Shown here in pieces: positions 19,021 to 29,093 of a DNA stretch of 29,093 bases (positions are counted from its first letter, which is position 1; every line of letters starts with the position of its first letter). The notes beneath the pieces were generated by a model, which searched no databases, was not told the DNA's origin, and was given only the letters and a program-made list of their open reading frames with translations. The position numbers were made by a program, and so were the translations under genes. The stretch lies in the NCBI GenBank assembly GCA_018398765.1, contig JAHBMJ010001565.1:1-29093 (forward strand), in the 5' to 3' direction. The DNA comes from Chromera velia (lineage: Eukaryota; Sar; Chromeraceae).

Positions 19021-19685
19021 ATAAGGTTGGTTTATCTTAAAGGATAAAGGTTCACTTCTGAGAAGCTTCTTCAAATGTCGATCCGGATGCTACTTTTTAG
19101 TTGGTTCCTTTCCGTGAAGTTTGAGTCCTTGTGAAAGACTTCTGAATTTCCGAGTCTTTCAATAGCCTTTCAGTTTATGATACAGATCATCATTTTATGA
19201 TACAGGCCATCATTGTTGTTTTGGCACCGCTATAGGACATGATTTTGTAGTTTTGGTACCTTCTATATATTTGGGAAAAGAGAGGTAACATGGAATCGAA
19301 CCTGTGACCTTAAATTTTGATTATTAGTCTTGCGTCTTAACCACTATGACATACGTACTAGGCCGCTTGCCTATTTTTGTCTAGCTTAGTCTTCCTGACC
19401 CTTAATTCTTTCTAGCTTCAAAAGTTCAACAGAACAGCTAGTAATTTGCTATTTTTGAGAGGCAACAGTACTAGCAGCAGCACCCAGAAAGAAAAAAATA
19501 AAAGAGATACATAGAAGCACCGAAACAATGATGAACTAAAAAAAAAAAAAAACAAAAGAACAGCAAGGCCGGAGCAAAGACTGAAAAGGAAGTTGCTGAG
19601 CTCAGTATAAGATGAGGTTGATGAGCCATCAGACAAAAAGATAAAAAATGCAAAGAATCGATTATTAAAATATTAAGCAGCAATG
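19021..19685. other. AT-rich spacer
   Basis: No gene recognised. Minus-strand frames at 19418-19683 are Phe/Ser-rich by composition, caused by A-rich plus-strand sequence (A14 run near 19539). Contains the tRNA-like remnant listed next. Confidence 0.5.
19284..19362 (-). other. tRNA-like remnant (Pol III A and B boxes)
   Basis: On the minus strand, ATAGTGGTTAAGACGC (an A-box/D-arm-like block within 19332-19352) is followed about 30 bp later by GGTTCGATTCC (19302-19292), a perfect B box. T-stem pairing fails beyond two pairs and the acceptor ends do not pair, so this is not a working tRNA. It is best read as a tRNA pseudogene or a piece of a tRNA-derived SINE. Confidence 0.5.
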
Positions 19686-20135
19686 CCCTGCAGGTAGCCA
19701 GGATTTTATAGGATTTTAGCCCAGGATTTTAGCGGATTTTATAGGATTTTGGCCAGGATTTTAGTGGATTTTACCGAATTTTGCCCAGGATTCTGCCAGA
19801 CTCTTAACGTTAAAAATATAATCCCTATACTTAGGATTTTAGAATCTAAAATCCTGGAAGAAAGCTAAAATCCTAGCCTTTTCCTAAGATTTTATGGGAT
19901 TATACAGGATTTTACGGGAAAGATATAATCCCGAAAAATCCTGGCATTCATTTCTAAAATCCTAGGATCCAGGATTTTAGTTTTTATAATCCCTAGAGCC
20001 AGGATTTTAGATTCTAAAATCCTGAAGAAATAGTCTGGCAGAATCCTGGGCAAAATCCGCCTAAATCTACTAAAATCCTGGTCAAAATGCCATAAAATCC
20101 GCTAAAATCCTGTAAAATCCTAGCAACCTACAGGG
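19686..20135. mobile_element. Foldback element of GGATTTTA words
   Basis: Starts CCCTGCAGGTAGCCAGG and ends in the inverse CCTAGCAACCTACAGGG. The outer ~105-118 bp on each side are imperfect inverted repeats of each other, up to the matching GATTCTGCCAGACT / AGTCTGGCAGAATC blocks. Each arm is a series of GGATTTT words spaced 10-13 bp. The centre has further perfect hairpins (19833-19855 and 20000-20024). No coding potential. The structure fits a non-autonomous foldback or long-hairpin MITE; the target duplication is unclear. Confidence 0.85.
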
Positions 20136-20574
20136 TGATTAGGACTGCACCGTAGTTTGCACGTTAATATTGTCTTCTGCTTGAAATAGAGGAATTTATA
20201 ATACGTACAAGATATGACAGTTTTGCCTTTCTTTTATAGAGGACAAGACTATAGTTACAGGACTCCAATGAGACCAAGTTTGGAAACATTTTGGTGTACC
20301 AGTACACAACACACGGTAATTAATTATCACATTGATCTTCAACTGTTTAAAAAAATATCCCTTACATACCCTTACACTAGCCCTCACACCTAGTAAAACA
20401 CTATTATTAAACACAAAGATGTGGAAGGGCAACAAATGCCTAGACAAATGCATATAAATGCATGTTGTACCTCTTTACTAGTTGCTCTATTGATTATCAT
20501 ATTATTATCTGGTTAATTATATAATTGAGCTGTTGATATGAAATAATTTAGATTAATTAATTAACCGTAGAATT
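20136..20574. other. AT-rich spacer before the tandem array
   Basis: No gene seen. A segment near 20370 (GCCCTCACACCTAG...) resembles ones near 20775 and 21068 inside array unit 1, hinting that array-related sequence begins here in diverged form. Confidence 0.45.
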
Positions 20575-21348
20575 GTTCTAATATACCTTGTAAGGCACCG
20601 TAGCCCTTGTATTACGTTCAAGAAGTAGGCAAACCAGAGCATTGTTTTAGTAGCAGACACAGTTCAATGCAAGACGTATCACATATACTATTTGTACCTT
20701 TGTAACTGTTCTTCTTTCTGTTTGAATCGACATTGAAAGAAAAGTGAAAAGTGAAAATATGAGAAATATCAACTTTTGCCCTCACACCCTAGACAACAAA
20801 ATTATTGAATAAACTTCATATCAAAGAAATCAATCCAGAAAACTGGCTGAAAAGTAAACGAAATAGTTTTAGTAAAACTGTATCTAAAGATATTTTTTCT
20901 TATTGGTCTATTGATAAGACTCTATACTTATTTCTTACTGAATTTTAAAAAATGTGTTTTTTGTATATCGTGAACGACCCTATAGGGGTACCAAATGACC
21001 CACCTAAGTTTTGATAGTGATTATATAGGCAAAGATGACCCAATATAACCCTAAAATCATAGTAGTAAGTATACTAGCCCCCACACTCTCAAACAAAAAA
21101 GCTTGATCCAATACTGTCCCCAAAAATAAAATTTTAATAAACTCTAAAATTTTATTCAATAATTTTGTCACCTAGGGTCTGTAACGACCCTTATTATTAC
21201 ATAAAGAAACAAAACTATAAAGTATTCCAATCTTATAAAATTTTAAAAATCTGTTTATTGTATGATGATTATATATACTGAGTGGGACCTTTGTATCTCT
21301 AACACAGGTCATAAAAACAATTTGAATCACACTTCAGTGCAGTTTTTT
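20575..21348 (+). repeat. Array unit 1, rearranged edge copy
   Basis: Matches the consensus at 20575-20790 and about 21185-21335. Between these lie ~390 bp not found in other units, and ~540 bp of consensus is missing at the junction CACTTCA|GTGCAG near 21336. Confidence 0.8.
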
Positions 21349-22303
21349 GTTCTAATATACCTTGCAAGGCACCATAGCCCTTGTATTACATCCAAGAGAA
21401 AGACAAACCAGAGCATTGTTTTAGCTAGTTTTAGCAGCAGACACAGTTCAATACAAAACGTATCACATATACTATTTATACCTTTGTAACTGTTCTTCTT
21501 TCTGTTTGAATCGATATTGAAAGAAAAGTAAAAAGTGAAAACATAAGAAATGTTAATTTTTGCCCTCAGACGTGTGTGCAACGATCCTTATTATTATATA
21601 AAGAAACAAAACTGCAAAGTATTTTAGTCTTATAAAATTTTAAAAAATTAGTTATTGTATGATGATTATATATATTGAGTGGGACCTTTGTATCTCTAAC
21701 ACAGGTCATAAAAACAATTTTAATCAAACTTCACCTAATTACATTTTCTGTCGAACACCGACTGTCACTTTTTCTTTGTCACACCGCACAAGCCACGAAT
21801 CGATCTGGTAGACACCCTTTGTACAACAAGCTGCAACCGTGCCAAATAGTCTTCTCCTCTTTCAGTCACCATGTACTTCTCTGGATTTGCACATTCCATT
21901 TTCATCATCTCTCTCTATTATTTCTTATCCTCCGAAGTCACAGAAGGTGATCAGTAACTTTAATACAGCCCTTTCCCACTGCCTAATCTAAACTGATCTA
22001 ATTCCAGTCTGTTATCTTTGCGCACACATCAAACTCTTATAATAAGTCGCCCCATAGCTTCTCAACAGCAAACCAAACCCTCAAAATTTTATAGTTTAGA
22101 AACTGGTTTTTTGCTTCGACTAGTCTGTCATCTTCAACTCATACACAAGTATAGCTTCCTTCCTTCAAAAAGTTCTCAATGCTTTCACTCTCCAGCATTG
22201 CTCTTCATTTAAATAATAAGTGATACTATAGCGCTTCTTTGCGTGCTGTCGCCCCCTCCTTTCTCTGGCTTCTTGACCTTCATCCTTGTCAGTACAGTTT
22301 GTT
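21349..22303 (+). repeat. Array unit 2 (955 bp)
   Basis: Uninterrupted unit; carries the short ACACAGGTC variant and CACATTCCATTTTC variant. Confidence 0.9.
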
Positions 22304-23638
22304 GTTCCAATATACTTTGCAAGGCACTATAGCCCTTGTATTACATCCAAGAGGAAGATAAACCAGAGCATTGTTTTAGCTAGTTTTAGCAGCAGACACA
22401 GTTCAATGCAAGACGTATCACATGCACTATTTGTTCCTTTGTAACTGTTCTTCTTTCTGTTTGAATCGACATTGAAAGAAAAGTGAAAAGTGAAAACATA
22501 AGAAATATCAATTTTTGTCCTCACATGTGTGCAACGATGCTTATTATTACATAAAGAAACAAAACTACAAAGTATTTCAATCTTATAAAATTTGAAAAAA
22601 TTGTTTATTGTATGATGATTATATATATTGAGTGGGACTCTTGTATCTCTAACACACTGTCAGGTCATAAAAACAATTTTAATTAAACTTCACCTAATTA
22701 CATTTTCTGTCAAACACCGACTGCCACTTTTTCTTTGTCACACCGCACAAGCCATGAATCGATCTGGTAGACACCCTTTGTACAACAAGCTGCAACCATA
22801 CCAAATAGTCTTCTCCTCTCTCAGTCACCATGTACTTCTCTGGATTTGCACATTGAATATCCATCTTCATCATCTCTTTCTATCATTTCTTATCCTCCGA
22901 AGTCACAGAAGTTAATCAGTAACTTTATTACAGCCCTTTCCCACTGCCTAATTTAAACTGATCTAATTCCAGTCTTTCATCTTTGCGCACACATCAAACT
23001 CTTATAATAAGTCGCCCCATAGCTTCTTTGAAATTCTTTTCTTATATGAAAAACGGGATAAAGAATCGTTCACAGGATTTGAACCTGGAATGCAGCAGCA
23101 CATGAGATAAACTGTTTCTCTGATTGGCTAATCCGTAGCCAATACAGCCACCTCTGCCTACTTCAACTCTTGCTCTCTCTTTTTTCCGATCGATCTGAAT
23201 GACTGCCTTGCTTCAGACGTCATGCTGTGCAAAAAAAATCTTCTCTTTCTGACCATCACTCACTGTTAACTGTCAGCTCTTCTTCTCCTTCTCTCTATAC
23301 TTTCTTCTCTCACTATCACCTGCTCTTCTGTCTCCTCCTTTCCTCTCTCACCAGTACCGTGCCCCCTCCCTCTAACACCATGCTCCGCGGCTGAGTGAAA
23401 CAGCAGAGCAAACCCTCAAAATTTTATAGTTTAGAAACTGGTTTTTTGCTTCGACTAGTCTGTCATCTTCAACTCATACACAAGTATAGCTTCCTTCCTT
23501 CAAAAAGTTCTCAATGCTTTCACTCTCCAGCATTGCTCTTCATTTAAATAATAAGTGATACTATAGCGCTTCTTTGCGTGCTGTCGCCCCCTCCTTTCTC
23601 TGGCTTTTTGACCTTCATCCTTGTCAGTGCAGTTTCTT
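22304..23638 (+). repeat. Array unit 3 with insertion
   Basis: Consensus unit interrupted at about 23028-23398. Carries the longer ACACTGTCAGGTC variant. Confidence 0.9.
23028..23398 (-). mobile_element. ~370 bp insert in unit 3 with tRNA-like hairpin (SINE candidate)
   Basis: Absent from all other units; the unit resumes at AACAGCAGAGCAAACC. On the minus strand, around 23160-23050, there is a D-arm-like hairpin TTGGCTACGGATTAGCCAA, then GGTTCAAATCC, a B box with four of five T-stem pairs. The rest is C/T-rich on plus. Acceptor pairing is absent, so it is not a tRNA. No clear target duplication or A tail was found, so the SINE call is tentative. Confidence 0.5.
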
Positions 23639-24603
23639 GTTCCAATATACCTTGCAAGGCACTATAGCCCTTGTATTACATCCAAGAGAAAGACAAACCA
23701 GAGCATTGTTTTAGCTAGTTTTAGCAGCAGACACAGTTCAATACAAAACGTATCACATATACTATTTGTTCCTTTGTAACTGTTCTTCTTTCTGTTTGAA
23801 TCGATATTGAAAGAAAAGTGAAAAGTGAAAACATAAGAAATATCAATTTTTGTCCTCACACGTGTGCAACGATCCTTATTATTACATAAAGAAACAAAAC
23901 TACAAAGTGTTTTAGTCTTATAAAATTTTAAAAAATTGTTTCTTATATAATGATTATATATATTGAGTGGGACTCTTGTATCTCTAACACACTGTCAGGT
24001 CATAAAAACAATTTTAATTAACCTTCACCTAATTACATTTTCTGTCGAACACCGACTGCCACTTTTTCTTTGTCACACCGCATAAGCCACGAATCGATCT
24101 GGTAGACACCCTTTGTACAACAAGCTGCAACTATGCCAAATAGTCTTCTCCACTCTCAGTCATCATGTTCTTCTCTGGATTTGCACACTGAATATCCATC
24201 TTCATCATCTCTTTCTATCATTTCTTATCCTCCGAAGTCACAGAAGTTGATCAGTAACTTTAATACAGCCCTTTCCCACTGCCTAATCTAAACTGATCTA
24301 ATTCCAGTCTGTTATCTTTGCGCACACATCAAACTCTTATAATAAGTCGCCCCATAGCTTTTCAACAGCAAAGCAAACCCTCAAAATTTTATAGTTTAGA
24401 AACTGGTTTTTTATTTCGACTAGTCTGTCATCTTCAACTCATACATAAGTATAGCTTCCTTCCTTCAAAAAGTTCTCAATGCTTTCACTCTCCAGCATTG
24501 CTCTTCATTTAAATAGTAAGTGATACTATAGCGCTTCTTTGCGTGCTATCGCCCCCTCTTTTCTCTGGCTTTTTGACCTTCATCCTTGTCAGTGCAGTTT
24601 TTT
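23639..24603 (+). repeat. Array unit 4 (965 bp)
   Basis: Uninterrupted; ACACTGTCAGGTC variant as in units 3 and 8. Confidence 0.9.
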
Positions 24604-25562
24604 GTTCTAATATACCTTGCAAGGCACCATAGCCCTTGTATTACATCCAAGAGGAAGACAAACCAGAGCATTGTTTTAGCTAGTTTTAGCAGCAGACACA
24701 GTTCAATACAAGACGTATCACATGCACTATTTGTTCCTTTGTAACTGTTCTTCTTTCTGTTTGAATCGACATTGAAAGAAAAGTGAAAAGTGAAAATATA
24801 AGAAATATCAATTTTTGTCCTCACACGTGTGCAACGATCCTTATTATTACATAAAGAAACAAAACTACAAAGTATTTCAATCTTATAAAATTTGAAAAAT
24901 CTGTTTATTGTATGATGATTATATATAGTGAGTGGGACCTTTATATCTCTAACACAGGTCATAAAAACAATTTGAATCACACTTCACCTAATTACATTTT
25001 CTGTCGAACACCGACTGCCACTTTTTCTTTGTCACACCGCATAAGCCACGAATCGATCTGGTAGACACCCTTTGTACAACAAGCTGCAACCATGCCAAAT
25101 AGTCTTCTCCACTCTCAGTCATCATGTACTTCTCTGGATTTGCACATTGAATATCCATCTTCTTCATCTCTTTCTATCATTTCTTATCCTCCGAAGTCAC
25201 AGAAGTTGATCAGTAACTTTAATACAGCCCTTTCCCACTGCCTAATCTAAACTGATCTAATTCCAGTCTGTTATCTTTGTGCACATATCAAACTCTTATA
25301 ATAAGTCGCCCCATAGTTTCTCAACAGCAAAGCAAACCCTCAAAATTTTATAGTTTAGAAACTGGTTTTTTGCTTCGACTAGTCTGTCATCTTCAACTCA
25401 TACACAAGTATAGCTGCTTTCCTTCAAAAAGTTCTCAATGCTTTCACTCTCCAGCATTGCTCTTCATTTAAATAATAAGTGATACTATAGTGCTTCTTTG
25501 CGTGCTGTCGCCCCCTCCTTTCTCTGGCTTTTTGACCTTCATCCTTGTCAGTGCGGTTTCTT
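24604..25562 (+). repeat. Array unit 5 (959 bp)
   Basis: Uninterrupted; shares AATTTGAATCACACTTCA with unit 1. The longest minus-strand frame of the array (144 codons, 24546-24980) is here. Confidence 0.9.
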
Positions 25563-26500
25563 ATTCTAATATACCTTGCAAGGCACCATAGCCCTTGTAT
25601 TACATCCAAGAGGAAGACAAACCAGAGCATTGTTTTAGCAGCAGACACAGTTCAATGCAAGACGTATCACATGCACTACTTGTTCTTTTGTAACTGTTCT
25701 TCTTTCTGTCTGAATCGACATTGAAAGAAAAGTGAAAAGTGAAAACATGAGAAATATCAATTTTTGTCCTCACACGTGTGCAACGATCCTTATTATTACA
25801 TAAAGAAACAAAACTACAAAGTGTTTCAATCTTATAAAATTTTAAAAAATTGTTTATTGTATGATGATTATATATATTGAGTGGGACCCTTGTATCTCTA
25901 ACATAGGTCATAAAAACAATTTTAATCATACTTCACCTAATTACATTTTCTGTCGAACACCGACTGCCACTTTTTCTTTATCACACCGCACAAGCCACGA
26001 ATCGATCTGGTAGACACCCTTTGTACAGCAAGCTGCAACCATGCCAAATAGTCTTCTCCTCTCTCAGTCATTATGTACTTCTCCGGATTTACACATTCCA
26101 TCTTCATCATCTCTCTCTATCATTTCTTATCCTCCAAAGTCACAGAAGGTGATCAGTAACTTTAATGCAGCCCTTTCCCGCTGTCTAATCTAAACTAATC
26201 TAATTCCAGTCTTTTATCTTTGCATACATATCAGACTCTTGTAACAGGTTGCTCCATAGCTTCTCAACAGTAAAGCAAACCCTTAAAATTTTATAGTTTA
26301 GAGACTAGTTTTTTGTTTCGACTATCATCTTCAACTCATACACAAGTGTAGCTTCTTTCCTTCAAAAAGTTCTCAATGCTTTCACTCTCCAGCATTGCTC
26401 TTCATTTAAATAATAAGTGATACTATAGTGCTTCTTTGCGTGCTGTCGCCCCCTCCTTTCTCTGGCTTTTTGACCTTCATCCTTGTCAGTACAGTTTGTT
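25563..26500 (+). repeat. Array unit 6 (938 bp)
   Basis: Uninterrupted; lacks the TAGCTAGTTT duplication and has ACATAGGTC and CACATTCCATC variants. Confidence 0.9.
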
Positions 26501-28432
26501 GTTCCAATATACTTTGCAAGGCACTATAGCCCTTGTATTACATCCAAGAGGAAGATAAACCATGGCATTGTTTTAGTAACAACACAGTTCAATACAAGAC
26601 GTATCACATGCACTATTTATTCCTTTGTAACTGTTCTTCTTTCTGTTTGAATCGACATTGAAAGAAAAGTAAAAAGTGAAAACATAAGAAATATCAATTT
26701 TTGTCCTCACACGTGTGCAACGATCCTTATAATTCAGGGTTGCTTTTCTGGTCGGTAACAGGTCTAGTCTACCAGCAATTGCCGGTAACCGGTAATAGCC
26801 TCAGTCTGCCTTCTTTTTACCGACAAAAAAAATAATGAAAATTAGGGTTCCCCAAAAAAATTTCGCCTGCGGCGCTAACCTTCAAAAACATGTTTTTAAG
26901 TGTTTATTGGCATTCGAAAAGCCTATTCACACACAAAAAAAAATAAAAAAAAATATTTAAAAAATATAAATTTTTAACTGCTTCACCTCTATGAGTGGCA
27001 AAAAGTTCTAACAGCTCTATGATAGCGTCTGTCCAACAACTACTCTCTTTTTTGACTTTGCTTCATCTCTCACTGTTCTGTTTCTCTGTATATCCGGAGT
27101 CAGAGACCGGGCCCCCCCCTTGTCTCTGTCTGCTCACACACAAACCCAATTGCCTTTCATTTACATACTTGCCCTCCCTATCTCTACAAATGCCCAACCG
27201 CCTTTCGTTCACATACTTGCTTTCCCTGTTTCTGTTTGCTTATTTACTTATGATTCTTTCATATCTGCTTGCTTGCAGATGGTAAATCTCCACCCCAAAC
27301 TTTGAGGCGGACCGCCTAAAGTTTGAGACGGACTCTTTCTGTTATTGGAATGGCGCGGGTGCATCTGTCTAGGCCAGCTGTGGTCATTGCGGCCAGCGGT
27401 TCTCTGTCTTTGGGCGCCAAGTGCAAGACAGGACCCATCGCTTCGACCTGCGTTATCTTCAAGCACACTGGCTGCATAGCTGTCCCTATAGATGACGCAT
27501 TAACTTTTTGAATTGACCTTAAGTCTAGCTTTAAGTGGTTGATTAATTGACCTATAACCTAGGACTTAGGTTATTAAAAAGTGTTAGTGACTGTTAGAAT
27601 TCTGCCAAGTCTTTGCCAACTGCCAGCAAACTCTGCCAGTAATTACCGGTTACCGGTAATGAAGCTTGTCTACCGCCGAAAAAATCGGCAACCCTGGTCC
27701 TTATTATTACATAAAGAAACAAAACTACAAAGTATTTCAATCTTATAAAATTTTAAAAAATTGTTTATTGTATGATGATTATATATATTGAGTGGGACCC
27801 TTGTATCTCTAACATAGGTCATAAAAACAATTTTAATCAAACTTCACCTAATTACATTTTCTGTCGAACACCGACTGCCACGTTTTTTTTGTCATACCGC
27901 ACAAGCCACGAATCGATCTGGTAGACACCCTTTGTACAGTAAGCTGCAACCGTGCCAAACAGTTTTCTCCTCTCTCAGTCACCATGTACTTCTCTGGATT
28001 TGCACATTGAATTTCCATCTTCATCATCTCTCTCTATCATTTCTTATCCTCCGAAGTCACAGAAGGTGATCAGTAACTTTAATGCAGCCCTTTCCCGCTG
28101 CCTAATCTAAACTAATCTAATTCTAGTCTGTTATCTTTGCGCACATACTAAACTCTTATAATAAGTCGCCCCATAGCTTCTCAACAGCAAAGCAAACCCT
28201 CAAAATTTTATAGTTTAGAAACTGGTTTTTTGCTTCGACTAGTCTGTCATCTTCAACTCATGTATAAGTGTAGCTTCCTTCCTTCAAAAAGTTCTCAATG
28301 CTTTCACTCTCCAGCATTGCTCTTCATTTAAATAATAAGTGATACTATAGCGCTTCTTTGCGTGCTGTCGCCCCCTCCTTTCTCTGGCTTCTTGACCTTC
28401 ATCCTTGTCAGTGCAGTTTCTTGTTCCAATAT
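26501..28432 (+). repeat. Array unit 7 with transposon insertion
   Basis: Consensus unit split after GATCCTTAT at 26730 and resumed at GTCCTTATTATTAC from 27697. Shares ACATAGGTC with unit 6. Confidence 0.9.
26731..27696. mobile_element. hAT-like non-autonomous DNA transposon in unit 7
   Basis: Ends are CAGGGTTGC (26735) and GCAACCCTG (27696), the CAGGG-type termini common in hAT elements. Flanks ATCCTTAT / GTCCTTAT match at 7 of 8 bases, fitting an 8 bp hAT duplication. Four extra bases AATT precede the left end. Inverted subterminal blocks GCCGGTAACCGGTAAT (26781-26796) and ATTACCGGTTACCGGTAAT (27642-27660) could bind transposase. No transposase frame: internal frames (26995-27305) are low-complexity Leu/Ser-rich. 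Confidence 0.8.
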
Positions 28433-29093
28433 ACCCTGTAAGGCACCGTAGCCCTTATATTACGTCCAAGAGGTAGACAAACCAGAGCATTGTTTTAGCT
28501 AGTTTTAGCAGCAGACATAGTTCAATACAAGACGTATCACATGCACTATTTGTTCTTTTGTAACTGTTCTTTTTTCTGTTTAAATCGACATTGAAAGAAA
28601 AGTGAAAAGTGAAAACATAAGAAATATCAATTTTTGTCCTCACACGTGTGCAACGATCCTTATTATTACATAAAGAAACAAAACTACAAAGTATTTCAAT
28701 CTTATAAAATTGAAAAAATTGTTTATTGTATGATGATTATATATACTGAGTGGGACCTTTATATCTCTAACACACTGTCAGGTCATAAAAACAATTTTAA
28801 TTAAACTTCACCTAATTACATTTTCTGTCAAACACCGACTGCCACTTTTTCTTTGTCACACCGCACAAGCCACGAATCGATCTGGTAGACACCCTTTGTA
28901 CAACAAGCTGCAACCATGCCAAATAGTCTTCTCCACTCTCAGTCATCATGTACTTCTCTGGATTTGCACATTGAATATCCATCTTCATCATCTCTTTCTA
29001 TCATTTCTTATCCTCCGAAGTCACAGAAGGTGATCAATAACTTTAATGCAGCCCTTTCCCACTGCCTAATCTAAACTGATCTAATTCCAGTCT
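28433..29093 (+). repeat. Array unit 8 (cut by window end)
   Basis: First 661 bp of a unit; ACACTGTCAGGTC and TAGCTAGTTT variants. Confidence 0.9.

Larger units (their letters stand above)
20575..29093 (+). repeat. Tandem array of ~960 bp units (8 seen)
   Basis: Anchoring on the conserved GTTCTAATATACCTTGCAAG word, units begin at 20575, 21349, 22304, 23639, 24604, 25563, 26501 and 28433. The spacing is 938-965 bp for uninterrupted units; the 1335 and 1932 bp spacings are explained by inserts. Units are highly alike by eye over their full length, AT-rich, and include landmarks such as CGAATCGATCTGGTAGACACC and GCGTGCTGTCGCCCCCTCC. The array runs past the window end. No intact protein frame is common to all units and no known RNA is recognised. 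Confidence 0.93.

Noticed and set aside
19284-19362. Functional tRNA gene on the minus strand
   Set aside because: T stem and acceptor stem do not pair.
21675-22915. Recurring 91-95 codon plus-strand frame in units 2 and 3
   Set aside because: Broken in other units, no domain or signal that I can defend.
21327-28643. Recurring minus-strand frame (RTKIDISYVFTFHFSFN...) in array units
   Set aside because: It recurs because the DNA recurs. Its length varies from 60 to 144 codons, starts are not conserved and stops break it in most units.
20575-29093. CRISPR array
   Set aside because: Units are ~960 bp, alike throughout with no short repeat/unique spacer alternation, and the DNA is eukaryotic.

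Overview
The window is nuclear DNA from a eukaryote. The only intact host gene recognised has two canonical GT-AG introns, and the rest is eukaryotic transposable elements and satellite-like DNA. No rRNA, intact tRNA, operon or bacterial signal is visible. Host-gene spliceosomal introns, Ser-rich low-complexity inserts, dense Copia elements and mixed base composition suit a microalgal protist. A chromerid-like alveolate or a related lineage is my guess; this is inference only and cannot be fixed from the window.

Layout. 1-694 (minus strand) is a decayed reverse transcriptase fragment, best likened to DIRS-type elements, that stops abruptly against a ~650 bp purine-rich GAAA/GACA/GGAA tract (699-1345). 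1346-3263 is gene-poor, with three microsatellites and one copy of a ~315 bp inverted-repeat element (MITE, 2533-2848). 3264-9094 is a complete but dead Ty1/copia-type LTR retrotransposon (Copia-A): 220 bp LTRs, 5 bp target duplication, order gag-protease-integrase-RT-RNase H, with many stops, two frameshifts and altered catalytic residues. A second MITE copy follows at 9234-9545.

10423-11930 is the host gene: a three-exon gene for UreF, the urease accessory protein (335 residues as spliced here). It implies that the organism matures a nickel urease. The sequence downstream to 12472 holds a possible poly(A) signal, a 23 bp tandem duplication, a TA microsatellite and the start of a hairpin-repeat locus.

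12473-18702 is a second, unrelated Copia element (Copia-B): 318 bp TG...CA LTRs, perfect AAACT target duplication, and a primer-binding site matching the 3' end of initiator Met tRNA. It sits inside one arm of a palindrome in a 45 bp-period hairpin array that continues at 18703-18800. Copia-B is younger than Copia-A by LTR divergence (about 12/318 versus 16/220 differences, counted by hand) but is also broken.

18703-20574 holds the hairpin repeats, a tRNA-like remnant and a striking 450 bp foldback element built from GGATTTTA words at roughly helical spacing (19686-20135). From 20575 to the window end lies a tandem array of ~960 bp units (eight seen, the last cut by the window edge). One unit is a deletion derivative, one carries a ~370 bp insert with a tRNA-like hairpin, and one carries a ~966 bp hAT-like non-autonomous transposon. 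I see no convincing protein or known RNA encoded by the array unit.

No multi-gene pathway is present. The biology is one housekeeping accessory gene embedded in nested and tandem repeats.
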